Notes: a model not told the origin generated them from the sequence alone. 46,782 nucleotides of DNA from Nocardioides sp. Soil797 (GCA_001429555.1 LMSR01000019.1:29859-76640), one strand, 5' to 3'; shown: positions 30,843 through 39,787, counted from the first letter of the stretch. Numbers and translations: made by a program.

Positions 30843-31684
30843 GGCGTCGTCCTCGGGTCGTGGCGTCCGATCGGGACCACCAGCGGGGTGTGGGAAACAG
30901 GGTCAGTGATCACGCGGCTGTCGAGCCCGAAGACCTCGCGCACGACGTCCTCGGTCACCACGTCGTGGGGCGAGCCCTCGGCGGCCACCTCACCGTCGCG
31001 CATGGCGACCAGGTGGTCGGCGTACCGGGCCGACAGGTTGAGGTCGTGCAGCACCATCACGATGGTGGTGCCGCGGCTCCGGTTGAGGTCGGTGAGCAGG
31101 TCGAGCATCTCCACCTGGTGGGCGACGTCGAGGTAGGTCGTGGGCTCGTCGAGGAGCAGCAGGTCGGTGCCCTGGGCGAGCGCCATCGCGATCCACACCC
31201 GTTGCCGCTGACCGCCGGAGAGCTCGTCGACGAACCGGTCGGCGAGGTGGGTGGTGTCGGTCAGCTGCAGCGCCTCGGCCACGGCCAGGTCGTCCTCACG
31301 GTTCCAGCGCCGGAAGGCACCCTGGTGGGGGTGGCGGCCACGGCCGACCAGGTCGACGACGGTGACTCCCTCGGGCGTGATCGGGTTCTGCGGCAGCAGG
31401 CCCATCGCCCTGGCGACCGCCTTGGTCGGGGTCTTGTGGATGGCCCGGCCGTCGAGCAGCACCGAACCGGCCGACGGCTTCAACAGCCGCACCATGCCTC
31501 GCAGCAGCGTCGACTTGCCGCATCCGTTGGCGCCGACGACCACCGTGACCGCGTGGTCCGGAACCCGCACCGACAGTCGTCTGACCACGGGTCGGTCGCC
31601 GTAGCCGAGGGTGACCGAGTCGGCCACCAGGCGGGCAGTCGACGGCATGCCGTCATCCGCGAGATCGACCTCAAGGGCAGTCAT
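30839..31684 (-). CDS. Ferric-siderophore ABC transporter ATPase (FecE/FepC type)
   Basis: This is the nucleotide-binding subunit of the siderophore importer, 281 residues. Walker A is GANGCGKST, the signature LSGGQRQRVWIA, Walker B LLLLDEPTTYLD and the H-loop VLHDLN. Short extensions lie at both ends. The ATG at 31684 overlaps the permease stop by one base (TGATG); a longer open frame upstream overlaps the permease gene and was not used. FecE-like features include the PQNPITPEGVTVVDLVGRGR block after Walker A. Confidence 0.95.
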   Translation of the reverse strand: MTALEVDLADDGMPSTARLVADSVTLGYGDRPVVRRLSVRVPDHAVTVVVGANGCGKSTLLRGMVRLLKPSAGSVLLDGRAIHKTPTKAVARAMGLLPQNPITPEGVTVVDLVGRGRHPHQGAFRRWNREDDLAVAEALQLTDTTHLADRFVDELSGGQRQRVWIAMALAQGTDLLLLDEPTTYLDVAHQVEMLDLLTDLNRSRGTTIVMVLHDLNLSARYADHLVAMRDGEVAAEGSPHDVVTEDVVREVFGLDSRVITDPVSHTPLVVPIGRHDPRTTP

Positions 31685-32736
31685 CAGGCCCTCCTTCCGG
31701 CGCGGCCCACGGCCAGCAACCACAGCAGGAACGGGGCACCGAGGGCGCCGGTGACGACTCCCACGGGATAGTTGATGTCGGCCAGCAGATAGTCGGCGAC
31801 GTAGTCGGCGCCGACCACGATGATCGCACCGACCAGGCCCGCGCCGACGATCGTGGTGCGCCCACGGTTGAGCTGGCGCGAGATGGGCCCGGCCAGGAAC
31901 GAGACGAACGCGATCGGCCCCGCCGCGGCGACGGCCAGGGCGACCAGCAGCACCGCCAACAGCAGCAGTACGTCGACGCGGCCGGGCTTGACTCCCAGCG
32001 CCGACGCGGCGTCCTGACCGAGCTCGGTGATGCGCAGCATCCGGGAGGCCCACAGCACGACCGGCACCAGCACTGCGAAGCAGATCCCGAAGAACCGCAC
32101 CGCCGGCCAGTCGACCTGGTTCAGGCTTCCAGTCATCCACCGCAGTGCCAGCTGGGCGTCATAGATGTCGGCGCGGGTGAAGAGGTACTGGATCACCGAG
32201 AGCAGGCCGGCCGCCATGCCGATGCCGACGAGCACGAGCCGGTGGCCGAGCAGGGTGCCGGCCACCAGTCGTACGACGACGGCCACGCCGACGGCGCCGG
32301 TGACCGCGGCGACGCTCACCCAGTTGCCGCTCTGGTCGAGGGTGACGATCGCGAAGACCGCGGCGGCGCTGGCCCCGGTCGTGACGCCGATGATGTCGGG
32401 GCTGGCCAACGGGTTGCGCAGGGTGGTCTGGAAGATCGCGCCACCGACACCGAACGCCACGCCGACGAGGACGCCCAGGAGGGCCCGCGGCAGCTTGACC
32501 TCCGTCACGATGTAGCTCGCCACCGGGATCTCGGTGCCGGTGATGATGCGGAAGAAGTCGGGGACGGTGATCGTGTAGTCACCGAGCAGGACCCGGGCGC
32601 CGAAGACCGCCACGAAGGCCACGAACAGCCCGGCGAGCACCAGTCCCGAGCGCCGGGCAGGGCGGCGACGAGCTCGGCGCACGACGCTGATGTCGACCTC
32701 GGTCTCCACCTTGCGGACGGGCGTCAGGGCGGCCAT
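31684..32736 (-). CDS. Ferric-siderophore ABC transporter permease (FecCD family), second subunit
   Basis: This is a 350-residue integral membrane protein with about nine to ten hydrophobic spans. FecCD signatures are TEVKLPRALLGVLVGVAFGVGG, TLRNPLASPDIIGVTTGAS and GPIAFVSFLAGPISRQL. A basic N-terminal segment (VVRRARRRPARRSG) precedes the first span. It pairs with the permease at 32736-33755 as a pseudo-heterodimeric channel. The ATG at 32736 overlaps the preceding stop by one base (TGATG). Confidence 0.95.
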   Translation of the reverse strand: MAALTPVRKVETEVDISVVRRARRRPARRSGLVLAGLFVAFVAVFGARVLLGDYTITVPDFFRIITGTEIPVASYIVTEVKLPRALLGVLVGVAFGVGGAIFQTTLRNPLASPDIIGVTTGASAAAVFAIVTLDQSGNWVSVAAVTGAVGVAVVVRLVAGTLLGHRLVLVGIGMAAGLLSVIQYLFTRADIYDAQLALRWMTGSLNQVDWPAVRFFGICFAVLVPVVLWASRMLRITELGQDAASALGVKPGRVDVLLLLAVLLVALAVAAAGPIAFVSFLAGPISRQLNRGRTTIVGAGLVGAIIVVGADYVADYLLADINYPVGVVTGALGAPFLLWLLAVGRAGRRA

Positions 32737-33755
32737 CAGATCCCTCCCATGCGGCGTCGGCCGATCATCCAGAGGAACACGGGGACGCCGAGCACGGCGG
32801 TCATGATGCCGACCTGCACCTCGGTGGGTGGGAGCACGACGCGCCCGACGACGTCGGCAGCCGTCGTGAGTACGGCGCCGTACCCGGCGCTGAAGGGGAT
32901 GATCCGACGGTAGTCGGATCCGACGATCGAGCGCACGAGATGTGGGATGACGAGGCCGACGAAGGCGATCGGGCCGGCCAGCGCGGTGGCGGTGCCGGCG
33001 AGCAGGACGATCGCCAACCCGAGCACGACGCGGTCGAGGACCACGCGCCGGCCCAGCCCGCGGGCCAGGTCGTCGCCCAGCGCGAGCAGGTTGAGCAGGC
33101 GGGAGCCGACGACGGCCAGCACGGCGCCGGCGACCAGGAACGGCAGCCCGGTGAGGAGTACGTCGAAGTCACGACCGCCGAGCGTGCCCACCTGCCAGAA
33201 GCGGAAGACGTCGAAGGTCGCACGGTCGGTCAGCAGCACCGCGGAGACCCAGCTGGTCAACGCGGCGGAGAGAGCGGCACCGGCGATGGTGAGCTTCATC
33301 GGGGTGGCACCGTCACGGCCGAGCGAGGCGATCGCGTGCACGAGCACCGCCGCGACGGCCGCGCCGGCGAAGGCGAACCAGAGGCGACCGGACAGGTCGC
33401 TGACCCCGAACCAGGCAATCGCCAGCACCATCGCGAATGCGGCACCGGCGTTGACGCCGAGGATGCCCGGGTCGGCCAGCGGGTTGCGGGTCAACCCCTG
33501 CATGCAGGCCCCGGCCAGGCCGAGGGCCGCGCCGACGGCCAGGCCGAGGAAGGTGCGCGGCCAGCGCGACTCCGCGATGCCGTGATCGGGATGGGCGGCA
33601 TCGAACACGGCCGCCGGGGAGATCGTCACGCTGCCGATGAGCATGGAGCAGACAGCAACGACGACCAACGCCGCGATCAGGATCGCGGTGCCGGTCGCCA
33701 GGCGCGTCCGACCGAGTGTGGCGACTCGGTCGGACGCGGTTGCCGTGAGTGTCAC
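32736..33755 (-). CDS. Ferric-siderophore ABC transporter permease (FecCD family), first subunit
   Basis: This is a 339-residue membrane permease. Hallmarks are SRWPRTFLGLAVGAALGLAG, CMQGLTRNPLADPGILGVNAG and GPIAFVGLVIPHLVRSIVG. The start is the GTG at 33755, which overlaps the stop of the binding-protein gene by four bases (GTGA), so the whole operon is translationally coupled. The two permeases share family motifs but differ clearly, as expected for a heterodimeric channel. The cargo is probably a hydroxamate or catecholate ferric-siderophore; nothing visible decides which. Confidence 0.95.
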   Translation of the reverse strand: MTLTATASDRVATLGRTRLATGTAILIAALVVVAVCSMLIGSVTISPAAVFDAAHPDHGIAESRWPRTFLGLAVGAALGLAGACMQGLTRNPLADPGILGVNAGAAFAMVLAIAWFGVSDLSGRLWFAFAGAAVAAVLVHAIASLGRDGATPMKLTIAGAALSAALTSWVSAVLLTDRATFDVFRFWQVGTLGGRDFDVLLTGLPFLVAGAVLAVVGSRLLNLLALGDDLARGLGRRVVLDRVVLGLAIVLLAGTATALAGPIAFVGLVIPHLVRSIVGSDYRRIIPFSAGYGAVLTTAADVVGRVVLPPTEVQVGIMTAVLGVPVFLWMIGRRRMGGI

Positions 33756-34795
33756 TTTCCGTCGACGGCCTTCGCCACCTGCGGCATGAAGTGCTCCATG
33801 GCGTAGGGGATCGAGAGCGGGGTCGGCGAGGACAGGCCGAGCGCGTCGGTCTGGTTGGCCGAGGCCAGGACGTGGCCGCTCTTGATGCCGGGGATCTGGC
33901 TGAGCAGCGGGTCGTCCTCGAACTTGGCGAGGTCACCCTCGGTCTCGGCGTAGGTGATGAACACGTCGGACTCGAGCTCCTTGGCCCGGTCGGCCGACAG
34001 CGTGCCGTAGAACTTGCCCGGCTCGCTCAGGTCCTCGATGACGGGCGCGTTGACCATGCCGGTGTCGGCCAGGATCAGCGGCCGGTTGTCGGCGACGGTG
34101 TAGTAGTCGATCTTCGACATGTCGGAGGTGGTGAGGGAGGCGAAGATGAAGGACTTGCCCTTGATCTGCGGGTTGTCCTCGCCGGCCTGGACGAGGGCGG
34201 CCTCGGTCTGCTCCTTGATGTCCGCCGCGATCGCCGTACGTCCCAGGGCCTTGCCGACCATGTCGAGCGAGTCCTGCCACGAGGTCAGCCACGGGTCGCC
34301 GGGGAACGCGACGACCGGGGTGCCGCCGTTGATCTTGGAGAGCTTGTCGTACTCCTTCTGGGTGATGCCGGAGTTGGTGGCCAGGATCAGGTCAGGGTTG
34401 AGCTTGGCGACCTCGGTGATCGGCACACCGTCGGCGTCGCTGAGCCGGGTCGGCTGCTCTCCGCCGAGCTCCTCGAGCTTGGCGTCGAACCACGGCGTGG
34501 AACCGTCCTCGTTCCCACCCCAGGTGATGTCGGTGGCCCCGATCGGCACCACGCCGAGGGCGAGGGCGGTGTCCTGGTCGGTCCAACCGAGGGTGACAAC
34601 TCGCTTGGGCTCGGACTCGATGGTGCTCTCGCCGTAGGCGTGCTCCACGGTGACCGGGAACGCGTCGGCGTCGGGCTTGGTGACCGCCTTGGAGTCAGGG
34701 GCCTCGTCCCCGTCAGCGGCTCCGGTCGAGCACGCGGACAGGGACAGGGCCGCCGCCGCCATCAGGGCGACGAAGAGGGTACGGGGGCGCGACAT
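33752..34795 (-). CDS. Ferric-siderophore-binding lipoprotein (FecB/FepB family)
   Basis: This is the extracellular receptor of the importer, 347 residues. The signal peptide ends in a lipobox (ALSLSAC), followed by an acidic linker. The class III binding-protein fold has RVVTLGWTDQDTALALGVVP in the first lobe and AKLNPDLILATNSGITQKEYDKL leading to the helical connector. I chose the ATG at 34795, with AGAGGA about seven bases upstream; a TTG at 34810 is the only in-frame alternative. It is first in the operon, behind an iron-box-like element. Confidence 0.94.
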   Translation of the reverse strand: MSRPRTLFVALMAAAALSLSACSTGAADGDEAPDSKAVTKPDADAFPVTVEHAYGESTIESEPKRVVTLGWTDQDTALALGVVPIGATDITWGGNEDGSTPWFDAKLEELGGEQPTRLSDADGVPITEVAKLNPDLILATNSGITQKEYDKLSKINGGTPVVAFPGDPWLTSWQDSLDMVGKALGRTAIAADIKEQTEAALVQAGEDNPQIKGKSFIFASLTTSDMSKIDYYTVADNRPLILADTGMVNAPVIEDLSEPGKFYGTLSADRAKELESDVFITYAETEGDLAKFEDDPLLSQIPGIKSGHVLASANQTDALGLSSPTPLSIPYAMEHFMPQVAKAVDGK

Positions 34796-34813
34796 GCGGC
34801 GTCCTCTCAAGAG

Positions 34814-34842
34814 TTAGGGCAGACTTATTTAGGTCAGCCTAA
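34814..34842. promoter_or_regulatory. Iron-box-like operator (IdeR/DmdR type) of the siderophore operon
   Basis: TTAGGTCAGCCTAA at 34829-34842 is a good imperfect palindrome of the TTAGGTTAG/CTAACCTAA type used by IdeR/DmdR repressors. A second half-site, TTAGGGCAG, lies at 34814-34822, in direct repeat 15 bases away. The pair lies just upstream of the binding-protein start (34795), where iron-loaded repressor would block transcription. It predicts induction of the operon in iron-poor medium. Confidence 0.75.
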
Positions 34843-34969
34843 TCTCTTGCCCCCGCAATTACGCAAGCCGGTCGTGTCCATAATCGCTGGTGACTCGCGT
34901 CACCCCGGGTGCCCGAACCGCTCCCACGCCGTCGTCAGAGCTGGCGAAGACTCGCTCCAGGGCTGCGCG

Positions 34970-35548
34970 TCAGCCGATCGTGGTGCGGTGGAAGTTCTGG
35001 AACGACCGCGAGGGCGTCGGACCGCGCTGGCCCTGGTAGCGCGAGCCGTACTTCTCCGAACCGTAGGGGTGCACGGCCGGCGAGCTGAGCCGGAAGAAAC
35101 AGAGCTGGCCGATCTTCATGCCCGGGTAGAGCTTGATCGGCAGCGTGGCGACGTTGGCCAGCTCGAGGGTGACGTGACCGCTGAAGCCCGGGTCGACGAA
35201 CCCCGCGGTGGCATGGGTGAGCAGGCCGAGCCGGCCGAGCGAGGACTTCCCCTCGACACGCGCGGCGATGTCGTCGGGCAAGGACACGACCTCGTAGGTG
35301 GAACCGAGCACGAACTCGCCAGGGTGCAGGATGAACGGGTCGTCACCCTCCGCCTCGATCTCGCGGGTCAGGTCGGACTGGTCGGCAGCGGGGTCGATGT
35401 GCGGGTAGCGGTGGTTCTCGAACACCCGGAAGAACCGGTCGAGCCGGAAGTCGATGCTGGAGGGCTGCACCATGGCCGGGTCGTAGGGCTCGACGGCGAT
35501 CCGCTTCGCGTCGATCTCGGCCAGGATGTCGCGGTCTGAGAGAAGCAC
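34970..35548 (-). CDS. dcd: dCTP deaminase (probably the dUMP-forming, bifunctional type)
   Basis: This is a pyrimidine salvage/dTTP supply enzyme of 192 residues. The trimeric dUTPase-like fold shows QPSSIDFRLDRFFRVF, EGKSSLGRLGLLTHATAGFVDPGFSGHVTLE (quoted in part: GRLGLLTHATAGFVDPG) and GMKIGQLCFFRL. In actinobacteria such as Mycobacterium the same protein also hydrolyses dUTP to dUMP; the same is likely here but not proven. The start is a GTG at 35548 with TAGGTT on the minus strand at 35555-35560 as a likely -10, so the message may be leaderless. A weak GGTGAC/GTCACC hairpin at 34889-34904 lies downstream. Confidence 0.96.
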   Translation of the reverse strand: MLLSDRDILAEIDAKRIAVEPYDPAMVQPSSIDFRLDRFFRVFENHRYPHIDPAADQSDLTREIEAEGDDPFILHPGEFVLGSTYEVVSLPDDIAARVEGKSSLGRLGLLTHATAGFVDPGFSGHVTLELANVATLPIKLYPGMKIGQLCFFRLSSPAVHPYGSEKYGSRYQGQRGPTPSRSFQNFHRTTIG

Positions 35549-35639
35549 GCCGACAACCTACCGTCAGTTCACCCCCTCCGGGAGCACCCGTTCAGACCCG
35601 GCTCCGCGGCAACGGCGGTCGGGCGCGCACAATGGCGCC

Positions 35640-36404
35640 ATGACCTTCCAGCGGTACGTCGCCCTGGGCGACAGCTTCACCGAGGGCGTCGGCGACGTCG
35701 ACCTCACCCGACCCAACGGCGTCCGAGGGTGGGCCGACCGGTTCGCCGAGGCCATGGCCGCCCGGGATCCCGCGTTCCGCTACGCCAACCTCGCCATCCG
35801 CGGCCGCAAGCTCGACGGCGTACTCGCGGAGCAGATCGAGCCGGCCGTGGCGATGCGCCCCGACCTGGTCAGCATCTACGCCGGCGGCAACGACATGCTC
35901 CGACCGAAGGTCGACCTCGACGCCCTCGTCGGCAGGTACGACGAAGCCCTGGGCAAGTTGGCCGCCACCGGAGCCCACCTGGTGCTGTGGACCGCGCACG
36001 ACCCCAGCGCGTCACGCATGTATGCGCCCCTGCGCGGCCGGTTCGCGATCTACAACGAGCTCGTCCGCGAGGTCGCCGACGATCGCGGCGCCACGCTGAT
36101 CGACTTCTGGCGGATGGACGAGTACCACGGCTGGGACCTCTGGTCCGACGACCGGTTGCACATGAACTCCGCCGGCCACCAGCGGATGGCGATCGCCGTG
36201 CTCGACGCCCTCGACGTGGAGCACCCACTCGACATGCCCGCGCCCGCCCCGACCGCACCACCCGTGGCGCGTCGCGTCGCGGTGGGCCAGAACCTGCGCT
36301 GGACCCGGGACGAGGCACTCCCGTGGGTGCGCCGTCGGCTGACCGGGCGCTCGTCGGGCGACTCGCTCAGCCCTCGACGCCCGGATCTCGCGCCGGTCGA
36401 GTAG
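35640..36404 (+). CDS. SGNH/GDSL-type esterase
   Basis: This is a 254-residue hydrolase of the GDSL group. Block I GDSFTEG carries the nucleophile (Ser12), the GGND block (GGNDMLRPK) provides the oxyanion Asn, and block V DRLHMNSAGH supplies the Asp-His pair. There is no signal peptide, so it is probably cytoplasmic. The C-terminal ~60 residues (APAPTAPPVARRVAVG and on) form a Pro/Arg-rich extension not needed for catalysis. The ATG at 35640 lies just after a four-codon mini-frame (ATG-GCG-CCA-TGA) at 35632; no strong ribosome site is seen. It is divergent from dcd. Confidence 0.9.
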   Translation: MTFQRYVALGDSFTEGVGDVDLTRPNGVRGWADRFAEAMAARDPAFRYANLAIRGRKLDGVLAEQIEPAVAMRPDLVSIYAGGNDMLRPKVDLDALVGRYDEALGKLAATGAHLVLWTAHDPSASRMYAPLRGRFAIYNELVREVADDRGATLIDFWRMDEYHGWDLWSDDRLHMNSAGHQRMAIAVLDALDVEHPLDMPAPAPTAPPVARRVAVGQNLRWTRDEALPWVRRRLTGRSSGDSLSPRRPDLAPVE

Positions 36405-36445
36405 CATCTCTCCGTCCGGTCCTGCTCCAGTGGCTGGCCGGGCAT

Positions 36446-36521
36446 GCGGACGTAGCTCAGTTGGTAGAGCGCGACCTTCCCAAGGTCGATGTCGCGAGTT
36501 CGAGTCTCGTCGTCCGCTCCA
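36446..36521 (+). tRNA. tRNA-Gly (anticodon CCC)
   Basis: This is a full cloverleaf of 76 bases with encoded CCA. The acceptor GCGGACG pairs with CGTCCGC, the D arm is GCTC-AGTTGGTA-GAGC, the anticodon stem CGACC/GGTCG encloses the loop TTCCCAA (anticodon CCC), and the T arm contains TTCGAGT. CCC reads the GGG glycine codon. The gene lies alone between the GDSL gene and the C39-like gene. Confidence 0.97.
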
Positions 36522-36693
36522 TTCTCTTCTCTCGCAGTGTTGCCTCCGCGCGTCGTCTCGGCAGCCTTCCTGCCGCACCAGCTGGGTGCCCTTGTCGAGC
36601 GCTGTGCACGGCATTTCCGGCTGACCGGTGAATTACAAGAATGTGGTTCAGGCGGCGTGTCGTTCCGTGTGCCAGATGTGACGTGTGGGAGTA

Positions 36694-36722
36694 TTGACGA
36701 TTCTTGTGATCTCTGTGAATAG
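36694..36722 (+). promoter_or_regulatory. Likely promoter of the C39-like protease gene
   Basis: TTGACG (36694-36699) followed after 17 bases by GAATAG (36717-36722) matches the vegetative -35/-10 pattern fairly well. A transcript would begin near 36730, about 33 bases before the chosen ATG. The ~170 bases between the tRNA and this point show nothing else that I recognise. Confidence 0.5.
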
Positions 36723-36762
36723 TGGGGCACGGCCCACTTCCGAATTCATCGAGGTCTTCCCC

Positions 36763-38007
36763 ATGCATCGCCGTCGAAGCGCCGCGATCGGCACATTCGC
36801 CCTCACCCTCTTCGCCCCCTTGATGATGGCCGGCGGAGCTGCCTCGGCCGGCCCCACCGTGGCCTCGGCCGACGCGGCTCGGACGCCCACCCTCCCGGCC
36901 GGCGCCACGGCTGGTCCGACCAGGATCACCTCGGCCATGCAGGCCGAGATCGACCGCGTCGTGGAGTCCGGCCGGACCCCCGCTGCTCGCACCGCCATGC
37001 GGTCGAGCGCCACGTTGGCCGACACCCAGATCCGCTGCGCCGACTTCGAGGGCCAGCGCTATTGCCTCAACTCCGGCTGGACGACTCAGTCCGAGTCCGC
37101 CGTACGCCGCGAGGCAGCCGGCGACCTGACCGCGCTCGCCGCCCGTCGGTCCGGATCGCGCGAGACCACGGGTGACCTCACCGCCGCCGACGCGCTGCGC
37201 CAGCGCGCCGCGATGAGCCCGCGCAAGCGCGCCGCAGCCGAACGCGCCGAGCTCACCGACGCCGCTCGGTCGGTCGGGAAGGTCTGGCTGCTGCGCAACC
37301 AGATCCAGGGCGAGCCCCTGCCGGCAGGCTTCGTCGAGCGCCACCCGGAGATCGGCGTCGACACCTCGTCACTCGCCGCCCGCTCCGCTGCCGACACGGA
37401 CGTCGACACGATGACCACCGCCGCGAAGCCGGCCAAGGACTACCCCCAGAAGGACCAGATCCTCAACGACAGCCGGATCAAGGAGCAGAACCGCACCTAC
37501 TGGTGTGGAGTGGCCTCGATGCAGGCGATCGGCTGGAACTGGAGCGGCAAGCGGAAGAACCAGAAGTACTGGGCCGGCCAGCTCGGCACCACCACGAGCG
37601 GTACGGCGATCAGCGAGATGGTGCGGGTCACCAACGCCCAGACCGGCTACGACACGAAGAAGTACGCCGGCAAGTACATCGTGCTCGACATCGGCGACTG
37701 GTCCTACCGCCAGTGGTGGAAGCTGCAGATGCGTCACATCACCGACTACAACGCGCCCGTGATCCTGCACCCGATCCTGCTCAAGCAGTTCTACCCCTAC
37801 CTCGACGACGACGCGAGTGGTCACTTCCAGGTCGGTCGCGGCTACGACAAGAACGGCGCCAAGTCCAACAAGCTGAAGTACTTCGAGCCGTGGAACCAGC
37901 AGCGCTTCGACCCGTCGGAGCCGTTCATCTCGCGCACCCAGACCCGTGGGGCCTACAAGAGCTACCGCGCGAACCAGGCCCACTCGATGCACAACATCGG
38001 CGTCTGA
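36763..38007 (+). CDS. Secreted C39-like cysteine protease-fold protein
   Basis: This is a 414-residue exported protein. The signal peptide (SAAIGTFALTLFAPLMMAGGAASA) is followed by an Ala/Arg/Thr-rich region to about residue 210. The C-terminal ~190 residues resemble the Peptidase_C39_2 papain-like fold, with nucleophile Cys248 in NRTYWCGVASMQAI and His354 in SGHFQVGRGYDKNG. The third acidic residue is not certain (YFEPW region). Such proteins may cleave peptides or be catalytically altered. GAGG upstream and the -10 at 36717 support the ATG at 36763. Its stop overlaps the next ATG by one base (TGATG), so it is coupled to the lipoprotein gene. Confidence 0.85.
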   Translation: MHRRRSAAIGTFALTLFAPLMMAGGAASAGPTVASADAARTPTLPAGATAGPTRITSAMQAEIDRVVESGRTPAARTAMRSSATLADTQIRCADFEGQRYCLNSGWTTQSESAVRREAAGDLTALAARRSGSRETTGDLTAADALRQRAAMSPRKRAAAERAELTDAARSVGKVWLLRNQIQGEPLPAGFVERHPEIGVDTSSLAARSAADTDVDTMTTAAKPAKDYPQKDQILNDSRIKEQNRTYWCGVASMQAIGWNWSGKRKNQKYWAGQLGTTTSGTAISEMVRVTNAQTGYDTKKYAGKYIVLDIGDWSYRQWWKLQMRHITDYNAPVILHPILLKQFYPYLDDDASGHFQVGRGYDKNGAKSNKLKYFEPWNQQRFDPSEPFISRTQTRGAYKSYRANQAHSMHNIGV

Positions 38008-39134
38008 TGCGGGTAGCCGCTCGAGCCGGGCACCTGCTCCTCGCCGTCGCACTCGCGGCGACCCTGGCTGGTTGTGGTGACACCGACGACAAGGACCCGG
38101 CGGCCGATCCGGGCCCCAGCCCGAGCGCTTCCGAGTCACCTTCCAACTCATCATCCGGCTCACCCTCGGAGTCGGCCACGACCGAGCCCGACGGGGCGGT
38201 CGAGCCGACCACCAACCTGCTCGACTGGTCACCGATCGGGCAAGGCGCGGCCAAGGGCATCGTGCATGCCGGCGACGACTGGTCGCTGACGGTCGATGCG
38301 AACGGCACGAGCGCCACCCTCGAAGGCAAGGACACGACCCGGATCCCGGCAGGCAAGGGGCGCAAGATCGTCGACTCGTTCCTGACCCCCTCCACCGCCG
38401 TGGTGGTGGCCCAGGACCAAGCAGAGACGAGACCCCAGCAGGTCACCTTGGTCGATCTGGCCTCCGGGAAGCAGTCCCAGTTGAGCGACCCGCCGACCGG
38501 TCCCGGCGGCCCTTGGGCGGCGTACGACGACACGGTGGCCTACGCGAGCTACAAGCCCGGCGGTGACTACTGCCTGGCCACCTTCGACCTCGGGTCGGGC
38601 AGCGGCGAGAAGGGCTACTGCGCGCCGAAACGGCACGGCTTCTCCAACCTGACACTTTCGCCCAACGGCCTCTCGATGATGACCTTCGACGACAAGCGAC
38701 CGGTCTCGTGCCGCACCCTGGTCGACGTGAGCGGCAGCGAGGCCACCCCCATCGAGGGTGTCGAGGAGTGCAAGGGCTGGGAGGCGGTCGCCACCACCGA
38801 CGGCCACGTGTGGTCGGTGGTCCGGAAGCAGAGCGAGGTCGAGGTCGGCGACTTCCACGCCAGCAGTGGTGGGACGACCTACGACCTGGGCGAGGGAGCC
38901 GCCAATTCCCTGCTCTGGTGCGGCGATTCGGCATTCTTCACCCGTGACGCGGACAAGGGTGGCAAGGCTCGTCTGTTGCGGTGGACGCCGGACGCGACGC
39001 TCGAGATCGTCTACGAGTCGCCCGGCAAGGGGGAGGCGTTCCTCGGCCAGCCCTCGTGCACCGGCAACGTCCTGACGGTCAGTGCGTACGGCGAGGGCGG
39101 CGACGAAGTGGTGTCGGCTACCGTGCCGGAATGA
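38007..39134 (+). CDS. Lipoprotein, probably beta-propeller-like
   Basis: This is a 375-residue secreted lipoprotein. The signal peptide ends in the lipobox LAGCGD (Cys23 approximately), then a Ser/Pro-rich linker (PGPSPSASESPSNSSSGSPS). The remaining ~310 residues are strand-rich with repeated WD/YD-like turns (VAYASYKPGGDYCLATFD, NLTLSPNGLSMMTFD, GHVWSVVRKQSEVEVG), which suggests a propeller built of irregular blades. Six or so cysteines in this part may form disulfides. The function is unknown. It overlaps the C39-like gene by one base and the DUF2461 gene by four, so it is the middle gene of a coupled trio. Confidence 0.82.
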   Translation: MRVAARAGHLLLAVALAATLAGCGDTDDKDPAADPGPSPSASESPSNSSSGSPSESATTEPDGAVEPTTNLLDWSPIGQGAAKGIVHAGDDWSLTVDANGTSATLEGKDTTRIPAGKGRKIVDSFLTPSTAVVVAQDQAETRPQQVTLVDLASGKQSQLSDPPTGPGGPWAAYDDTVAYASYKPGGDYCLATFDLGSGSGEKGYCAPKRHGFSNLTLSPNGLSMMTFDDKRPVSCRTLVDVSGSEATPIEGVEECKGWEAVATTDGHVWSVVRKQSEVEVGDFHASSGGTTYDLGEGAANSLLWCGDSAFFTRDADKGGKARLLRWTPDATLEIVYESPGKGEAFLGQPSCTGNVLTVSAYGEGGDEVVSATVPE

Positions 39135-39787
39135 CCAGGGACGCACCCGCACCGTTCTCCGGATTCCCCGAGGCTGCACTCGACTTCTTCGACGACCTCG
39201 AGATCGACAACACGAAGTCCTTCTGGGAGGCGCACAAGAAGGTGCACGCCGAGTCGGTGAAGGCACCGATGGTGGCGTTGACCGCGGCGTTGGAGCCGGA
39301 GTTCGGGGCGGCGAAGGTGTTCCGCCCCTACCGTGACGTGCGCTTCAGCAAGGACAAGACGCCGTACAAGACCCATCAGGGCGCCTTCGTCGGCGTCGCT
39401 CCGGCGACCGGTTGGTATGTCGAGATCTCGGCTCGTGGGGTCCGCACCGGCGGCGGCTTCTACGAAGCAAGCGCGCAGCGACTGGCCGACGTCCGCGCGG
39501 CCATCGACGACGAACGCACGGGCACCGAGCTGGAGAATCTCCTTGCTGGGCTGGTGAAACTCGGGTGGAGCGTTGGTGGTGACCGGCTCAAGACCAAGCC
39601 GCGCGGGTACGACGCCGAGCACCCGCGCATCGACCTGTTGCGTCACCGGTCCCTGACCCTCGGGCGGGACCACGGGTTCGAGCCGGTGATCCACACGGCG
39701 GCGTTCCTCGACGTCGTCCGCCAGGACTGGCGGGAGCTGCGACCACTCGTGGAGTGGGTGGCCGCACGCACCGACACCCTCGAGTGA
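39131..39787 (+). CDS. DUF2461-family protein
   Basis: This is a 218-residue protein of the DUF2461 (TIGR02453) family, recognisable by FSGFPEAALDFFDDLEIDNTKSFWEAHK (partly quoted), VFRPYRDVRFSKDKTPYKTHQG and a middle GGGFYEAS block. It has no signal peptide. The family is widespread and its function is not established. The ATG at 39131 overlaps the lipoprotein stop by four bases (ATGA). Being coupled to two exported proteins is unexpected for a cytoplasmic protein and may only reflect operon growth. Confidence 0.92.
   Translation: MTRDAPAPFSGFPEAALDFFDDLEIDNTKSFWEAHKKVHAESVKAPMVALTAALEPEFGAAKVFRPYRDVRFSKDKTPYKTHQGAFVGVAPATGWYVEISARGVRTGGGFYEASAQRLADVRAAIDDERTGTELENLLAGLVKLGWSVGGDRLKTKPRGYDAEHPRIDLLRHRSLTLGRDHGFEPVIHTAAFLDVVRQDWRELRPLVEWVAARTDTLE

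Noticed and set aside
37503..38006. Longer version of the lipoprotein gene starting at 37503
   Set aside because: The frame overlaps the C39-like gene, and the real start at 38007 has a lipoprotein signal peptide and a TGATG coupling.
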